Assembly (NCBI RefSeq): GCF_001875655.1
Contig: NZ_MKEQ01000001.1
Location: forward strand, 3,286,001-3,350,000
Direction of reading: 5' to 3'
DNA length: 64,000 nucleotides
Origin: Enterobacter hormaechei ATCC 49162
Lineage (GTDB): Bacteria > Pseudomonadota > Gammaproteobacteria > Enterobacterales > Enterobacteriaceae
The notes beneath the pieces are model-generated. The model worked only from the letters and a program-made list of their open reading frames with translations, had not been told where the DNA came from and did no database searches. Numbering within the stretch: the first letter of the stretch is position 1; each line of letters opens with the position of its first letter. The position numbers and the translations under genes are program-made. Below are positions 27,362 to 40,455 of this stretch, in pieces.

Positions 27362-28108
27362 TCACTGTTGACCCGATAATGCCTGTTCAATCGTATGGGT
27401 AACGATGTCCGGCTGGCTGACCATCGATACATGGCTTGCCGCTACCTCCGTGGTGTTGGCGTTGATTTTCTTCGCCATTGCGCGCTCCAGCTCAGGATTG
27501 ATCATCCGATCATTTTTGCTGACCACATACCAGCTCGGTTTGTCATGCCAGGCGGCATGCGTGACTTTCTCTCCAAACGCATCGGCCTTAATGGGACCCT
27601 GGGTCGCGGCAATCACATTGCGCTCAGCGTCCTTCACGTCAGGGGCAAAATTCTCGCCGACCGCTTTTGACGGCAGATATAAATACCCCTCAGCCGTTTT
27701 AGCGAGGCTGGCGCTCCCTGGCGGAGCAGGGTAGCTGTCTGCCAGAGCTGCCGTCGACTGGCCGGAATCCGGCGCGAAAGCGGCGACATAAACCAGAGAC
27801 TTCACCCGGGCATTATTGCCCGCCTCGCTGATTACCGTTCCGCCCCAGGAGTGACCGACCAGCACCACATCCCCATGAGCGCGGGCGATTGCGCGCTGCG
27901 TGGCGGCCACGTCATCTTTCAGAGACGTGAGCGGAAGTTGGACCGCAATGACCTCGGTATGGTGTTTTTGCAGCCGGGTAATCACCTTATTCCAGCTGCT
28001 GCCGTCGGCAAACGCACCGTGTACCAGCACTACGCTGGTTTTCGTCTCTGCCAGCGCGCTGGTGGAAATTGCCAGCAGCGCCGCCGTGAATACAGACAAT
28101 GCTTTCAT
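27362..28108 (-). CDS. Secreted alpha/beta hydrolase
   Basis: 248 residues with signal peptide MKALSVFTAALLAISTSALA. Alpha/beta-hydrolase motifs: oxyanion region VLVHGAFADGSSW, nucleophile serine in GHSWGG, acid in SKNDRMI, and histidine in ASHVSMVSQP. Resembles the group of salicylate/ester hydrolases related to plant methylesterases; substrate unknown. Nine bases downstream of a DUF6130-like gene, so probably co-transcribed. Confidence 0.88.
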   Translation of the reverse strand: MKALSVFTAALLAISTSALAETKTSVVLVHGAFADGSSWNKVITRLQKHHTEVIAVQLPLTSLKDDVAATQRAIARAHGDVVLVGHSWGGTVISEAGNNARVKSLVYVAAFAPDSGQSTAALADSYPAPPGSASLAKTAEGYLYLPSKAVGENFAPDVKDAERNVIAATQGPIKADAFGEKVTHAAWHDKPSWYVVSKNDRMINPELERAMAKKINANTTEVAASHVSMVSQPDIVTHTIEQALSGQQ

Positions 28109-28117
28109 ATCAGGCTC

Positions 28118-28579
28118 CTAAAAGTGATGGACCGCGGCATGCGGCGGCACGGTAAATTCCACGGTTTTGTGGTCGATGGGTTTATGGGTAGGGTCGGCAA
28201 GGATGATCGTCACCTTGTGCTTTCCGGCGGGCAAGCCGACCAGAATCACCGGCTCGCCGCTGGTCTCCGCCCAGTGCCAGGGGGCGTCATCCACCACAAC
28301 GTGGATATGGCCGATACGCGGAGTGACTTTCAGCGCGTCTGGCCCAAATACAGGCTCAATGCGCAGGTTTTCAGCCCGGTACTGGATAAAGACCGCGCCT
28401 TTACTCAGCGGTCCCGCCAGCGGCGGATCGACAATCAGTTTTGCTGGCGGCTGGGGTTTTTCCAGCGGCGCAACGGCGGCCGGGCCATTGACATCGGCGG
28501 CACTCAGGCCACTCAGGGGGGCGGCGCAGACGGTGGACGTCATGGCGAGTAAAGGAAGCAAAAAATGGCGGCGAATCAT
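28118..28579 (-). CDS. DUF6130-like secreted protein
   Basis: 153 residues. Signal peptide MIRRHFLLPLLAMTSTVCA, then a proline-rich linker and a beta-sandwich-like domain with KVTPRIGHIHVVVDDAPWHW and LVGLPAGKHKVTIILADPTH, which I associate with the DUF6130 family. The histidine-rich signature (GHIHV, WHWA) could bind a metal; that is inference. Start at 28579 has GAGGAG upstream. First gene of a two-gene operon with the secreted hydrolase. Confidence 0.75.
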   Translation of the reverse strand: MIRRHFLLPLLAMTSTVCAAPLSGLSAADVNGPAAVAPLEKPQPPAKLIVDPPLAGPLSKGAVFIQYRAENLRIEPVFGPDALKVTPRIGHIHVVVDDAPWHWAETSGEPVILVGLPAGKHKVTIILADPTHKPIDHKTVEFTVPPHAAVHHF

Positions 28580-28791
28580 TTTGGTATCTCCTCTTGAGGT
28601 CATGTTACGAGAGACAGAAGACCATTTTTATGTATCGCGGCTGTTTGCTTTGCGGGAATTTTTGTATCGACGCGTGTGCCAGATGGCGAAGATACAGTGT
28701 GATACATTTCTCCAGGGCGCGGTGGGCGGTATGCTGGCATGGTGTTACCAGGCGCACCCGCCGGGTGCGCATCATTACCGGAGAAAATACG

Positions 28792-29517
28792 ATGACGCAT
28801 GAAAAAGTCGCTTTGATTTTCGGCGGTGCACGCGGGATTGGCGCGGCCATTGCGGTGCGGCTGGCAAGGGAAGGGTATCGCGTTGCCGTGACCTGGGTCT
28901 CACGACCGGATCGCGCCGATGTGCTGGTTTCGTCGATTACTGATGCGGGCGGGCAGGCGCTGGCGATCAATGCTGATAGCGCAGATGCAGTTGCAATTCA
29001 GGCTGCGGTTGATGCCACGATCGCCCATTACGGCAGGCTGGATGTTGCCGTAGTGAACGCAGGCGTACTGCGGCTGGGCACGCTTGAGGATTACCGGCTG
29101 GAAGATCTGGATGCCACGCTGTCGGTAAACGTGCGCGGCGTTTTCCTCTCCATTCAGGCGGCAGTGAAAAGCATGGTGGAAGGAGGGAGAGTGATCACCA
29201 TTGGCAGCAATACCGCTGTTCGGACGGGGCATGCGGGGAGTAGCGTTTATGCGATGAGTAAAGCCGCGGTGGCAGCGATGGTGCAGAACCTGGCACTGGA
29301 TCTGGCGCCTAAGCGGATCACCATTAACAATATCCAGCCCGGCCCTGTCGCCACCGATATGACGGCCGGAATGGCAGAGCAGATCACGGCGCATATCCCT
29401 TTGCAACGCATCGGGCAGCCGGACGAAATCGCGTCGCTCGCCGCATGGCTTGCTGGAGAAGAATCGGGATATATGACAGGGGCGAGCCTGACGATTGACG
29501 GCGGCTTCGTGCTTTAA
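28792..29517 (+). CDS. Short-chain dehydrogenase/reductase
   Basis: 241-residue classical SDR. Cofactor motif GGARGIGAA, NAG motif in VVNAGVLRLG, catalytic serine (TIGSNTAV) and YxxxK (YAMSKAA), and C-terminal GASLTIDGGFVL. TWVSRPDRAD after strand 2 suggests NADPH preference. Start at 28792 follows GGAG; a long open upstream extension is rejected. A GCGCACC/GGTGCGC hairpin lies just before the gene. Divergent from the DUF6130/hydrolase operon. Substrate unknown. Confidence 0.9.
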   Translation: MTHEKVALIFGGARGIGAAIAVRLAREGYRVAVTWVSRPDRADVLVSSITDAGGQALAINADSADAVAIQAAVDATIAHYGRLDVAVVNAGVLRLGTLEDYRLEDLDATLSVNVRGVFLSIQAAVKSMVEGGRVITIGSNTAVRTGHAGSSVYAMSKAAVAAMVQNLALDLAPKRITINNIQPGPVATDMTAGMAEQITAHIPLQRIGQPDEIASLAAWLAGEESGYMTGASLTIDGGFVL

Positions 29518-29548
29518 CCACTAAGGGCAGGGAAGCCTGATATTCTGA

Positions 29549-29737
29549 TTAGCGCTCGGAAGCGTCAACCACAAGTCCCGTTTGCTGCGACTGAATTTTG
29601 TCCTGATGGTGATACCAGGCGCCAATGGAGGAATAAACAAAGCGGCCAAAGAAAAACAGAAAACTGATGAGCAGTATGATGCGGGTCATCCGGGTGTTAA
29701 ATCGATGTCGTTTTCGCATACGCGTAGCCTGACTCAC
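29549..29737 (-). CDS. yfgG: Small membrane protein YfgG
   Basis: 62-residue protein with a basic N-terminus (MSQATRMRKRHRFN) and one membrane helix (IILLISFLFFFGRFVYSSIGAW), closely matching E. coli YfgG, which has been connected with nickel/cobalt stress. Divergent from pdeF, as in E. coli. Confidence 0.92.
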   Translation of the reverse strand: MSQATRMRKRHRFNTRMTRIILLISFLFFFGRFVYSSIGAWYHHQDKIQSQQTGLVVDASER

Positions 29738-29940
29738 TTTCTTTTCCTGAGTATACCCTTTTGGGCGATGCGGCTATTAAGGCACAGCCGCAAGTCAGGG
29801 TCAATTCGACGAAATGTAAAATAGCGTCAATGCTTACATTAATTTATGTTATTAAAAACAACGCTTTTATTTATCGCATTGATAATTACAGGAAAAATAT
29901 TCAAAAAAAGCGTAAGAAAGGTTTATTCAGATAAATTAAT
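29738..29940. other. yfgG-pdeF intergenic, gene-free part
   Basis: AT-rich divergent regulatory region. It must hold the yfgG promoter; no gene is seen. The FNR-linked pdeF promoter follows. Confidence 0.5.
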
Positions 29941-29981
29941 TTGATTTAGGTCAACGGAATCCCGTCGTTGCTATTTAAAAT
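29941..29981 (+). promoter_or_regulatory. FNR-dependent pdeF promoter
   Basis: TTGATTTAGGTCAA (29941-29954) is a near-perfect FNR box. A -10-like TTAAAA at ~29975-29980 would place the start point near 29988, about 40-41 bases from the box centre: class II FNR activation. E. coli pdeF (yfgF) is known to be FNR-dependent. Confidence 0.75.
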
Positions 29982-30087
29982 CCCTCCGCCACTGTGCTTG
30001 CCAGGAATTTTCCGGGCAACGTGTACGTCAGGTTGGATGCCTGTCTTCAATTACCCTCTGGAGTGCAAGGGTTATAAACGAGCATCT

Positions 30088-32328
30088 ATGAATATTCATC
30101 ATTTCCTGAAGCAAAATAAAGACCGCTGGTGGGCACTTCCTCTTATTTTACCCGTCGTGTTACTGCCGGTGTTAAGTGCGGCTAATACCTTAACGCAAAT
30201 GGGTGACGGTATCGTTGCGCTCTATTATCTCCCGCTCTCCTTTCTGCTGACGCTGATGTTGTTCTTTGGCGTAGAAGCGCTCCCCGGGGTGGTGGTGTCG
30301 CTGTTTTTACGTTATTACCCGTCCGTTGGGCTGTTTGAAACCCTGGCTGGCATTCTGCATTTTATCGTCCCCCTGGTGCTCAGCTGGGGCGGTTATCGTG
30401 TGTTTGCGCCCCGACGCAATATGACCGCTTACGGCGACGGACGCCTGATGGGACAGCGTATTTTCTGGCAGGTATTTTGCCCGGCAACGCTTTTTCTGGT
30501 GCTGTTTCAGTTTGCGGTTTATCTCGGCATTTATGAGAGCCGCCAGAGCCTCGCAGGATTGAATCCCCTTAATATTCGAACCCTGATTAACTATCAGGGT
30601 CTGCTGGTGAGCGGGCTGACGGGCGTGCCGCTAAGCTACCTGCTGATCCGCCTGATACGTCATCCGCGCTATATCAAGGGACTGATGTCCCAGCTCCGCG
30701 CGCAAATAGACAAAAAGGTGACGGCCGTTGAGTTTGTGGTGTGGTTTTTAGCCCTGGGCGGGTTGCTGGTCATGCTGCTGCTGCCCATGAATGCAAACAG
30801 TTCTATTTTTAGTATCAACTACACCTTGTCCCTGCTGATGCCCGTGATGCTCTGGGGGGCGATGCGTTTTGGCTACAAGCTGATGTCACTCATCTGGACG
30901 CCGGTTCTGCTGGTGTCGATTCACTTTTTTTATCACTACATCCCGGTGCAGGAGGGTTATGGCATTCAGCTGGCGATCACCTCATCCAGCTATCTGGTCT
31001 TTTCCTTCGTCGTGACGTACATGTCGATGCTGGCGACACGCCAGCGGGCCATCAATATTCGCTCCCGCCGCCAGGCTTTTCTCGATCCGGTGGTGCATAT
31101 GCCCAACCTGCGGGCGCTGTCGCGCGAGCTGGCCAGTAACCCGTGGTCGGCGCTCTGTTTGCTGCGCGTGCCCGAGCTGGAGGTGCTGGGACGCAATTAC
31201 GGCGTGATGCTGCGGATCCAGTATAAACAGCAGCTGGCGCAATGGATAAACGGCACCCTTCAGCCAAATGAGCGAGTCTATCACCTCACCGGCTATGACA
31301 TGGCGGTGCGTCTGGAGGCGGAGTCGCATCAACAGCGCATTGAGACGCTGGACGAGCATATCAAGCAGTTCGTATTTTTCTGGGATGGCATGCCGGTACA
31401 GCCTCAGGTCGGCATAAGCTATTGCTATGTGCGCTCACCCGTCAATCACCTCTATCTGGTGCTGGGGGAGCTGGGCATCGTGGCCGATCTCTCCCTCTCA
31501 ACCAACCACCCGGAAAATCTTCAGCAGCGCGGGGCTGTTCACTTGCAGCGCAGCCTGAAAGATAAGGTGGCAATGATGAGTCGGTTGCAGACAGCGCTGG
31601 AGCAGAACGCTTTTACCCTGCTGGTTCAGCCCGTTCGCGGGCTGCGGGGCGATTGTTACCACGAGGTGCTGCTGCGGATGCGCGATGATAACGGGGCGCT
31701 GATCTTTCCCGAACAGTTCCTGCCCGTGGCACAGGAGTTTGGTTTATCGTCGCGCGTCGATTTATGGGTACTGGAGCGCACCCTGAGTTTCCTGGCACAG
31801 CACCGCCAGCGTTTGCCGGGCCAGCGCTTTGCGATAAACCTCGCATCGTCTACCGTCTACCGGGCGCAGTTCCCCCTTGAAGTGAGCCGCCTGTTAGCCA
31901 AATATGCCGTTGAAGCGTGGCAGCTGATCTTCGAAGTGACCGAAAGTAGCGCCTTTGGTCATGCGGATCTGGCGGCGTCCACCCTCAGAAAATTACAAAA
32001 AATGGGCATCCGGATCGCCATTGATGATTTTGGCACCGGCTACGCCAGCTATGCGCGGTTAAAAAGCGTGGACGCCGACATTCTCAAAATCGATGGCGGC
32101 TTTATTCGCAATATTGTCAGCAACAGCCTGGATTACCAGATTGTGGCTTCTATTTGCCATCTGGCCCGGATGAAGAAAATGCTGGTGGTGGCGGAATATG
32201 TGGAAACGGAAGAGATACGTAGCGCGGTGCTCGCGCTAGGTATCGATTATGTGCAGGGCTATTTGATTGGGCTGCCGGTGGAGCTTGATACGTTGCTCGA
32301 CGCGCAGCCTTCTCAGGAGAGCGCCTGA
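30088..32328 (+). CDS. pdeF: Cyclic-di-GMP phosphodiesterase PdeF
   Basis: 746-residue membrane protein. N-terminal multi-helix sensor (residues ~1-320), a degenerate GGDEF domain (~340-470; LTGYDMAVRL in place of GGDEF), and a C-terminal EAL domain (~490-740) with EVLLRM, FEVTES, DDFGTGYASYARL, KIDGGF and VVAEYVE, so the phosphodiesterase should be active. Start MNIHHFLKQNKDRWW at 30088 matches E. coli YfgF; the frame is open 40 codons further upstream through the promoter, which is rejected. Convergent with ppx, four bases apart. Confidence 0.95.
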   Translation: MNIHHFLKQNKDRWWALPLILPVVLLPVLSAANTLTQMGDGIVALYYLPLSFLLTLMLFFGVEALPGVVVSLFLRYYPSVGLFETLAGILHFIVPLVLSWGGYRVFAPRRNMTAYGDGRLMGQRIFWQVFCPATLFLVLFQFAVYLGIYESRQSLAGLNPLNIRTLINYQGLLVSGLTGVPLSYLLIRLIRHPRYIKGLMSQLRAQIDKKVTAVEFVVWFLALGGLLVMLLLPMNANSSIFSINYTLSLLMPVMLWGAMRFGYKLMSLIWTPVLLVSIHFFYHYIPVQEGYGIQLAITSSSYLVFSFVVTYMSMLATRQRAINIRSRRQAFLDPVVHMPNLRALSRELASNPWSALCLLRVPELEVLGRNYGVMLRIQYKQQLAQWINGTLQPNERVYHLTGYDMAVRLEAESHQQRIETLDEHIKQFVFFWDGMPVQPQVGISYCYVRSPVNHLYLVLGELGIVADLSLSTNHPENLQQRGAVHLQRSLKDKVAMMSRLQTALEQNAFTLLVQPVRGLRGDCYHEVLLRMRDDNGALIFPEQFLPVAQEFGLSSRVDLWVLERTLSFLAQHRQRLPGQRFAINLASSTVYRAQFPLEVSRLLAKYAVEAWQLIFEVTESSAFGHADLAASTLRKLQKMGIRIAIDDFGTGYASYARLKSVDADILKIDGGFIRNIVSNSLDYQIVASICHLARMKKMLVVAEYVETEEIRSAVLALGIDYVQGYLIGLPVELDTLLDAQPSQESA

Positions 32329-32332
32329 GCCG

Positions 32333-33874
<1,542 letters not shown>

Positions 33875-35935
33875 TTAATCGGGTTGCTCAAGTGATTTGA
33901 TGTAATCGTAAATCGCCAGCTGGGACCGCACTTTACGGCGATTGCCGCGCGGCACATAGCGATTACTGAGTTCTTTGTCGATATAACGTGCTTTCACCGT
34001 ATCGCTGAACAGGATCTCAATAATGTCCAGAATACGCTGCTTAAGGCGAGGATCCAGCAGCGGCGCCGCCACTTCAATACGGTAATCAATATTACGCGTC
34101 ATCCAGTCGGCGGAAGAGAGGTATACGCGCTTATCACCGGCGTTATCGAAAATATAGACGCGATCGTGTTCAAGATAGCGATCCACAATGCTGATCACGC
34201 GGATATTGTCGCTGATGCCTTCCAGTTCCGGTATGAGCGAACACATGCCGCGAATGAGCAGATTAACCGGAACGCCGGAGCTGGAGGCCGCATACAGGCG
34301 GTCCACCAGACCTTTGTCCACCAGATTGTTAAGCTTCAGCGTGATGCCGGACGACAATCCGTTCTGCGCATTGGCAATCTCTTTGTCGATCATATCGTAC
34401 AGCAGGCGTCGTGAGTTCTGCGGGGACACCAGCAGATAATCGAAACTCACCGGGCGATATGGGTTCTCAATGAAGTTGAACACCCGACGCACTTCGTTGG
34501 TGATGCGCGCATCGGCCGTCAGCAACGAGTAGTCGGTGTAAATGCGCGCGGTTTTCTCGTTGAAGTTACCCGTACCGATATGGGCATAACGCACCACGTC
34601 GTCGCCCTCTTTACGGGAGATCAGGAACAGCTTGGCGTGAATTTTCAGCCCCGGCGCGGAGAAAATAACGTGCACGCCCGCTTCCGTCAGTCGGCGCGCC
34701 CAGTGGATGTTGGCCTCTTCGTCGAAGCGAGCCTGGAGTTCAACCACCACGGTCACTTTCTTGCCGTTGTGCGCCGCGTGGATCATCGCATCGATAATGC
34801 GGGAATCTTTCGCCACGCGATAAATGTTGATTTTAATCGCCAGCACGTTCGGATCGAACGACGCCTGACGCAGCAGTTCCAGCACGTGTTCAAAGGTGTG
34901 ATACGGATAGTAGAGCAGCACATCCCGTTCGCGGATGGCGTCGAACCCGTTGCGGAACTTGTCGAACCAGATATGGCGCAGGCGCGGCAGCGGTTTGTTC
35001 ACCAGATTGGCTTTGCCAACGTTCGGGAAACCGATGAAATCTTTGAAGTTGTGGTAACGCCCGCCGGGAATAATGGAGTCGTAGCGGGAGATGGTCAGCT
35101 TATCGCGCAGCATCTCCACCATCGCGTCTGGCATATCGCGCTGATAGACAAAACGCACCGGCTCTGCCGTCAGGCGCTGTTTCAGGCTGGAAGACATCAG
35201 CTCCATCAGGCTGGCCTCCATCTCATGCACCAGATCGTACTCGGCGTCACGGGTCATCTTCATCGAGTAGGCGTTCAGCGCGTCGTAATCGAAGAAGCCT
35301 TTGAAGATATCGTCCAGACAGTAGCGCAGGATGTTGTCCAGCAGGATCATCGGCTTGCGTCGGCGCGGGGTTTCCGGCGGCAGGTTTACAAAGCGCGGGA
35401 CTTTATCAGACGGTATTTCCAGCAGCGCATAGTTAATGGTCTCACCACGAATGATCTCTACCGCCAGATAGGTGTAATCATCTTTCAGGAACTGCACCAG
35501 ATCGGTTTCACGGTTGATCAGAATCGGGGTGATATGCTGGCGCAGATAATGTTTGAAATAGTGGCGCAGCCAGTTTTGCTGATTCGCGGAGAGCTGACGT
35601 TCGTTGATCAGGAAGATTTGGTTGCGTGCCATTTCCAGCAGCAGCTCGTTATAGAGGCCATCAAATTCCTGATCGGCTTTCATGACGCGAGACTGGATTT
35701 TTCCAAGCAGATGCCGCGAGTGGGAGTTTAAGCCCTGTTCTTCGCTGATGATGATTCGGCGTTTCAGTTCGGCGAAGCGAACCTTGTAGAACTCATCCAG
35801 ATTGTTGGAATAGATGCCTAAAAAACGCATACGCTCAATCAGCGGGTTGCTTTTATCGGCCGCTTCCTGAAGTACACGTTCGTTGAATGCTAACCAGCTT
35901 AGCTCTTTCTCGATGTATAACTTTTCCTGACCCAT
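33875..35935 (-). CDS. ppk: Polyphosphate kinase 1
   Basis: Makes polyphosphate from ATP at the membrane. 686 residues. N-terminal domain starts [22 protein letters not shown]. The autophosphorylated histidine lies in [13 protein letters not shown] and the second conserved histidine in [10 protein letters not shown]. First gene of ppk-ppx, behind a Pho box. Confidence 0.97.
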   Translation of the reverse strand: MGQEKLYIEKELSWLAFNERVLQEAADKSNPLIERMRFLGIYSNNLDEFYKVRFAELKRRIIISEEQGLNSHSRHLLGKIQSRVMKADQEFDGLYNELLLEMARNQIFLINERQLSANQQNWLRHYFKHYLRQHITPILINRETDLVQFLKDDYTYLAVEIIRGETINYALLEIPSDKVPRFVNLPPETPRRRKPMILLDNILRYCLDDIFKGFFDYDALNAYSMKMTRDAEYDLVHEMEASLMELMSSSLKQRLTAEPVRFVYQRDMPDAMVEMLRDKLTISRYDSIIPGGRYHNFKDFIGFPNVGKANLVNKPLPRLRHIWFDKFRNGFDAIRERDVLLYYPYHTFEHVLELLRQASFDPNVLAIKINIYRVAKDSRIIDAMIHAAHNGKKVTVVVELQARFDEEANIHWARRLTEAGVHVIFSAPGLKIHAKLFLISRKEGDDVVRYAHIGTGNFNEKTARIYTDYSLLTADARITNEVRRVFNFIENPYRPVSFDYLLVSPQNSRRLLYDMIDKEIANAQNGLSSGITLKLNNLVDKGLVDRLYAASSSGVPVNLLIRGMCSLIPELEGISDNIRVISIVDRYLEHDRVYIFDNAGDKRVYLSSADWMTRNIDYRIEVAAPLLDPRLKQRILDIIEILFSDTVKARYIDKELSNRYVPRGNRRKVRSQLAIYDYIKSLEQPD

Positions 35936-36020
35936 TACAGCTCACACTCCAGTTCAATCACAGGACGTGGTAAATCCGTCTCGTCCTTATTATGGCGAGC
36001 ATTTCCACGATATGTCCAAC

Positions 36021-36041
36021 AGTGCCAGAAAAGTATGACAG
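36021..36041 (-). promoter_or_regulatory. Pho box upstream of ppk
   Basis: On the minus strand, CTGTCATACTTTTCTGGCAC matches the PhoB direct-repeat consensus (CTGTCAT-n4-CTGTCAC) with one mismatch in the second half. It lies ~85-105 bases before the ppk ATG. PhoB control of ppk is known in Klebsiella and E. coli. Confidence 0.7.
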
Positions 36042-36078
36042 TTATTTTTTTTGTTGGGGATTTTAGAGGGTTGGGGGA

Positions 36079-36146
36079 GGGGGTGGCGCTGCGCTTACCA
36101 TGACCTACGGGACCGCAGGCCTGTGCAAGCAAAGCGCCGCCGGGCA
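36079..36146. repeat. Degenerate REP/BIME element
   Basis: GGTGGCGCTGCGCTTACC and, inverted, AAAGCGCCGCCGGGC: an eroded version of the pair seen intact at 39532, 42551 and 50421. Confidence 0.55.
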
Positions 36147-36157
36147 ATTTAAATAGA

Positions 36158-37836
<1,679 letters not shown>

Positions 37837-37894
37837 TTAAATCCCCACGCGATTGCATAGCTAGTAAGAAAAATCGGCGCAATTCTAACAGTCC

Positions 37895-37910
37895 AGGCAA
37901 ACGTTTGCGA
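37895..37910 (-). promoter_or_regulatory. PurR box of purMN
   Basis: AGGCAAACGTTTGCGA contains the perfect palindrome GCAAACGTTTGC and is about 60 bases before purM. A -10-like TAGAAT follows on the minus strand. Confidence 0.9.
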
Positions 37911-37964
37911 GCCTATTCTCGGCGCGGGGATCTTTTTTTCTGTGCGTGTTGTCCAGGTCAACAA

Positions 37965-37982
37965 ACTTGACTCTGTTCACGA
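37965..37982 (+). promoter_or_regulatory. Possible CRP site for the phospho-beta-glucosidase gene
   Basis: CTTGA-ctctgt-TCACG resembles TGTGA-N6-TCACA imperfectly. Its centre would be about 70 bases before the predicted start point, an allowed class I position. Confidence 0.35.
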
Positions 37983-37985
37983 AAA

Positions 37986-37999
37986 TGAAACCGGTTTCG
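37986..37999. promoter_or_regulatory. LacI-family operator 1
   Basis: TGAAACCGGTTTCG: the palindrome GAAACCGGTTTC with a central CG, as expected for LacI/GalR members such as AscG. It lies just upstream of the predicted -35. Confidence 0.75.
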
Positions 38000-38008
38000 G
38001 CGATCTGC

Positions 38009-38037
38009 TTGCAACGGCTACCCCCTTTGCACATCAT
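38009..38037 (+). promoter_or_regulatory. Predicted promoter of the phospho-beta-glucosidase gene
   Basis: -35 TTGCAA (38009-38014), 17-base spacer, -10 CATCAT (38032-38037). The two identical operators bracket it. Confidence 0.5.
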
Positions 38038-38042
38038 CAAAC

Positions 38043-38056
38043 TGAAACCGGTTTCT
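38043..38056. promoter_or_regulatory. LacI-family operator 2
   Basis: TGAAACCGGTTTCT, the same palindrome as at 37986, centred 57 bases downstream, over the predicted start point. Confidence 0.75.
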
Positions 38057-38060
38057 GTAA

Positions 38061-39530
<1,470 letters not shown>

Positions 39531-39531
39531 T

Positions 39532-39600
39532 TGCCCGGTGGCGCTGCGCTTACCGGGCCTACGGGATGTGTAGGCCGGGTAAGCGTTAGCGCCACCCGGC
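39532..39600. repeat. BIME (paired REP) element
   Basis: Inverted pair: GCCCGGTGGCGCTGCGCTTA, then CCGGGCCTACGG / GTAGGCCGGGTAAGCG, closing with GCGCCACCCGGC. Confidence 0.9.
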
Positions 39601-39614
39601 AGAATCCCGCACCC

Positions 39615-39642
39615 AAGCCGGAGCCAAGCCTCCGGCTTTTTT
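39615..39642 (+). terminator. Terminator after phospho-beta-glucosidase gene
   Basis: AAGCCGGAG/CTCCGGCTT stem with a six-base loop and a T run. Confidence 0.9.
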
Positions 39643-39698
39643 GTCTTTGCTTGATCCCTGTCAAGCAAGATGGGTATGGCGCAATCCGAAAAAAGCGG

Positions 39699-39720
39699 TA
39701 TAATCCCGCGATTTTTTTGC
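39699..39720 (+). promoter_or_regulatory. upp promoter with UTP-sensing initiation region
   Basis: -10 TATAAT at 39699-39704, followed by the initially transcribed GCGATTTTTTTGC. In E. coli upp, UTP level chooses between G and A start points, and A-start transcripts slip on the T run (reiterative transcription). The run is conserved here. Confidence 0.8.
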
Positions 39721-39746
39721 GGATGCCGCCTCAGAGGAGAAAGAGA

Positions 39747-40373
39747 ATGAAGATTGTGGAAGTGAAACACCCACTCGTTAAACACAAGTTGGGCCTGATG
39801 CGTGAGCATGACATCAGCACGAAGCGTTTTCGCGAACTGGCTTCTGAAGTGGGCAGCCTGCTGACCTACGAAGCGACCTCCGATCTGGAAACGGAAAAAG
39901 TGACCATCGAAGGCTGGAACGGCCCGGTACAGGTTGAGCAGATCAAAGGTAAAAAAATTACCGTTGTGCCAATCCTGCGTGCGGGTCTGGGCATGATGGA
40001 AGGCGTGCTGGAGCATGTTCCAAGCGCGCGTATCAGCGTGGTGGGTATCTACCGTAACGAAGAGACGCTTGAGCCAGTCCCGTACTTCCAGAAGCTGGTA
40101 TCCAATATCGACGAGCGCATGGCGCTGGTGGTTGACCCGATGCTGGCGACCGGTGGTTCGATGATTGCCACCATCGACCTGCTGAAAAAAGCAGGATGTA
40201 GCAGCATTAAAGTGCTGGTGCTGGTCGCGGCGCCGGAAGGTATCGCGGCGCTGGAAAAAGCGCACCCGGACGTTGAACTCTATACCGCGTCTGTCGACCA
40301 AGGGCTGAACGAGCACGGGTACATCATCCCGGGGCTGGGCGATGCCGGCGATAAGATTTTTGGTACTAAATAA
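39747..40373 (+). CDS. upp: Uracil phosphoribosyltransferase
   Basis: Salvages uracil to UMP with PRPP. 208 residues from the ATG at 39747 (AGAGGAG site); start [23 protein letters not shown]-binding loop [11 protein letters not shown] and uracil-binding region ending [17 protein letters not shown]. Upstream of uraA, separated by a terminator-like hairpin. Confidence 0.97.
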   Translation: MKIVEVKHPLVKHKLGLMREHDISTKRFRELASEVGSLLTYEATSDLETEKVTIEGWNGPVQVEQIKGKKITVVPILRAGLGMMEGVLEHVPSARISVVGIYRNEETLEPVPYFQKLVSNIDERMALVVDPMLATGGSMIATIDLLKKAGCSSIKVLVLVAAPEGIAALEKAHPDVELYTASVDQGLNEHGYIIPGLGDAGDKIFGTK

Positions 40374-40387
40374 TCGAATAACGATAA

Positions 40388-40418
40388 AGAAGCCGACTTT
40401 GATAGTCGGCTTTTTTTT
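40388..40418 (+). terminator. Terminator/attenuator between upp and uraA
   Basis: AAGCCGACT-ttgat-AGTCGGCTT stem and an eight-T run. Confidence 0.88.
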
Positions 40419-40455
40419 GAATAAAAACCAACAATAACACTCAGAGGAAAACACT

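Noticed and set aside
29968..30087. Upstream 40-codon extension of pdeF
   Set aside because: It overlaps the predicted -10 region and has no ribosome-binding site; homology begins at 30088.
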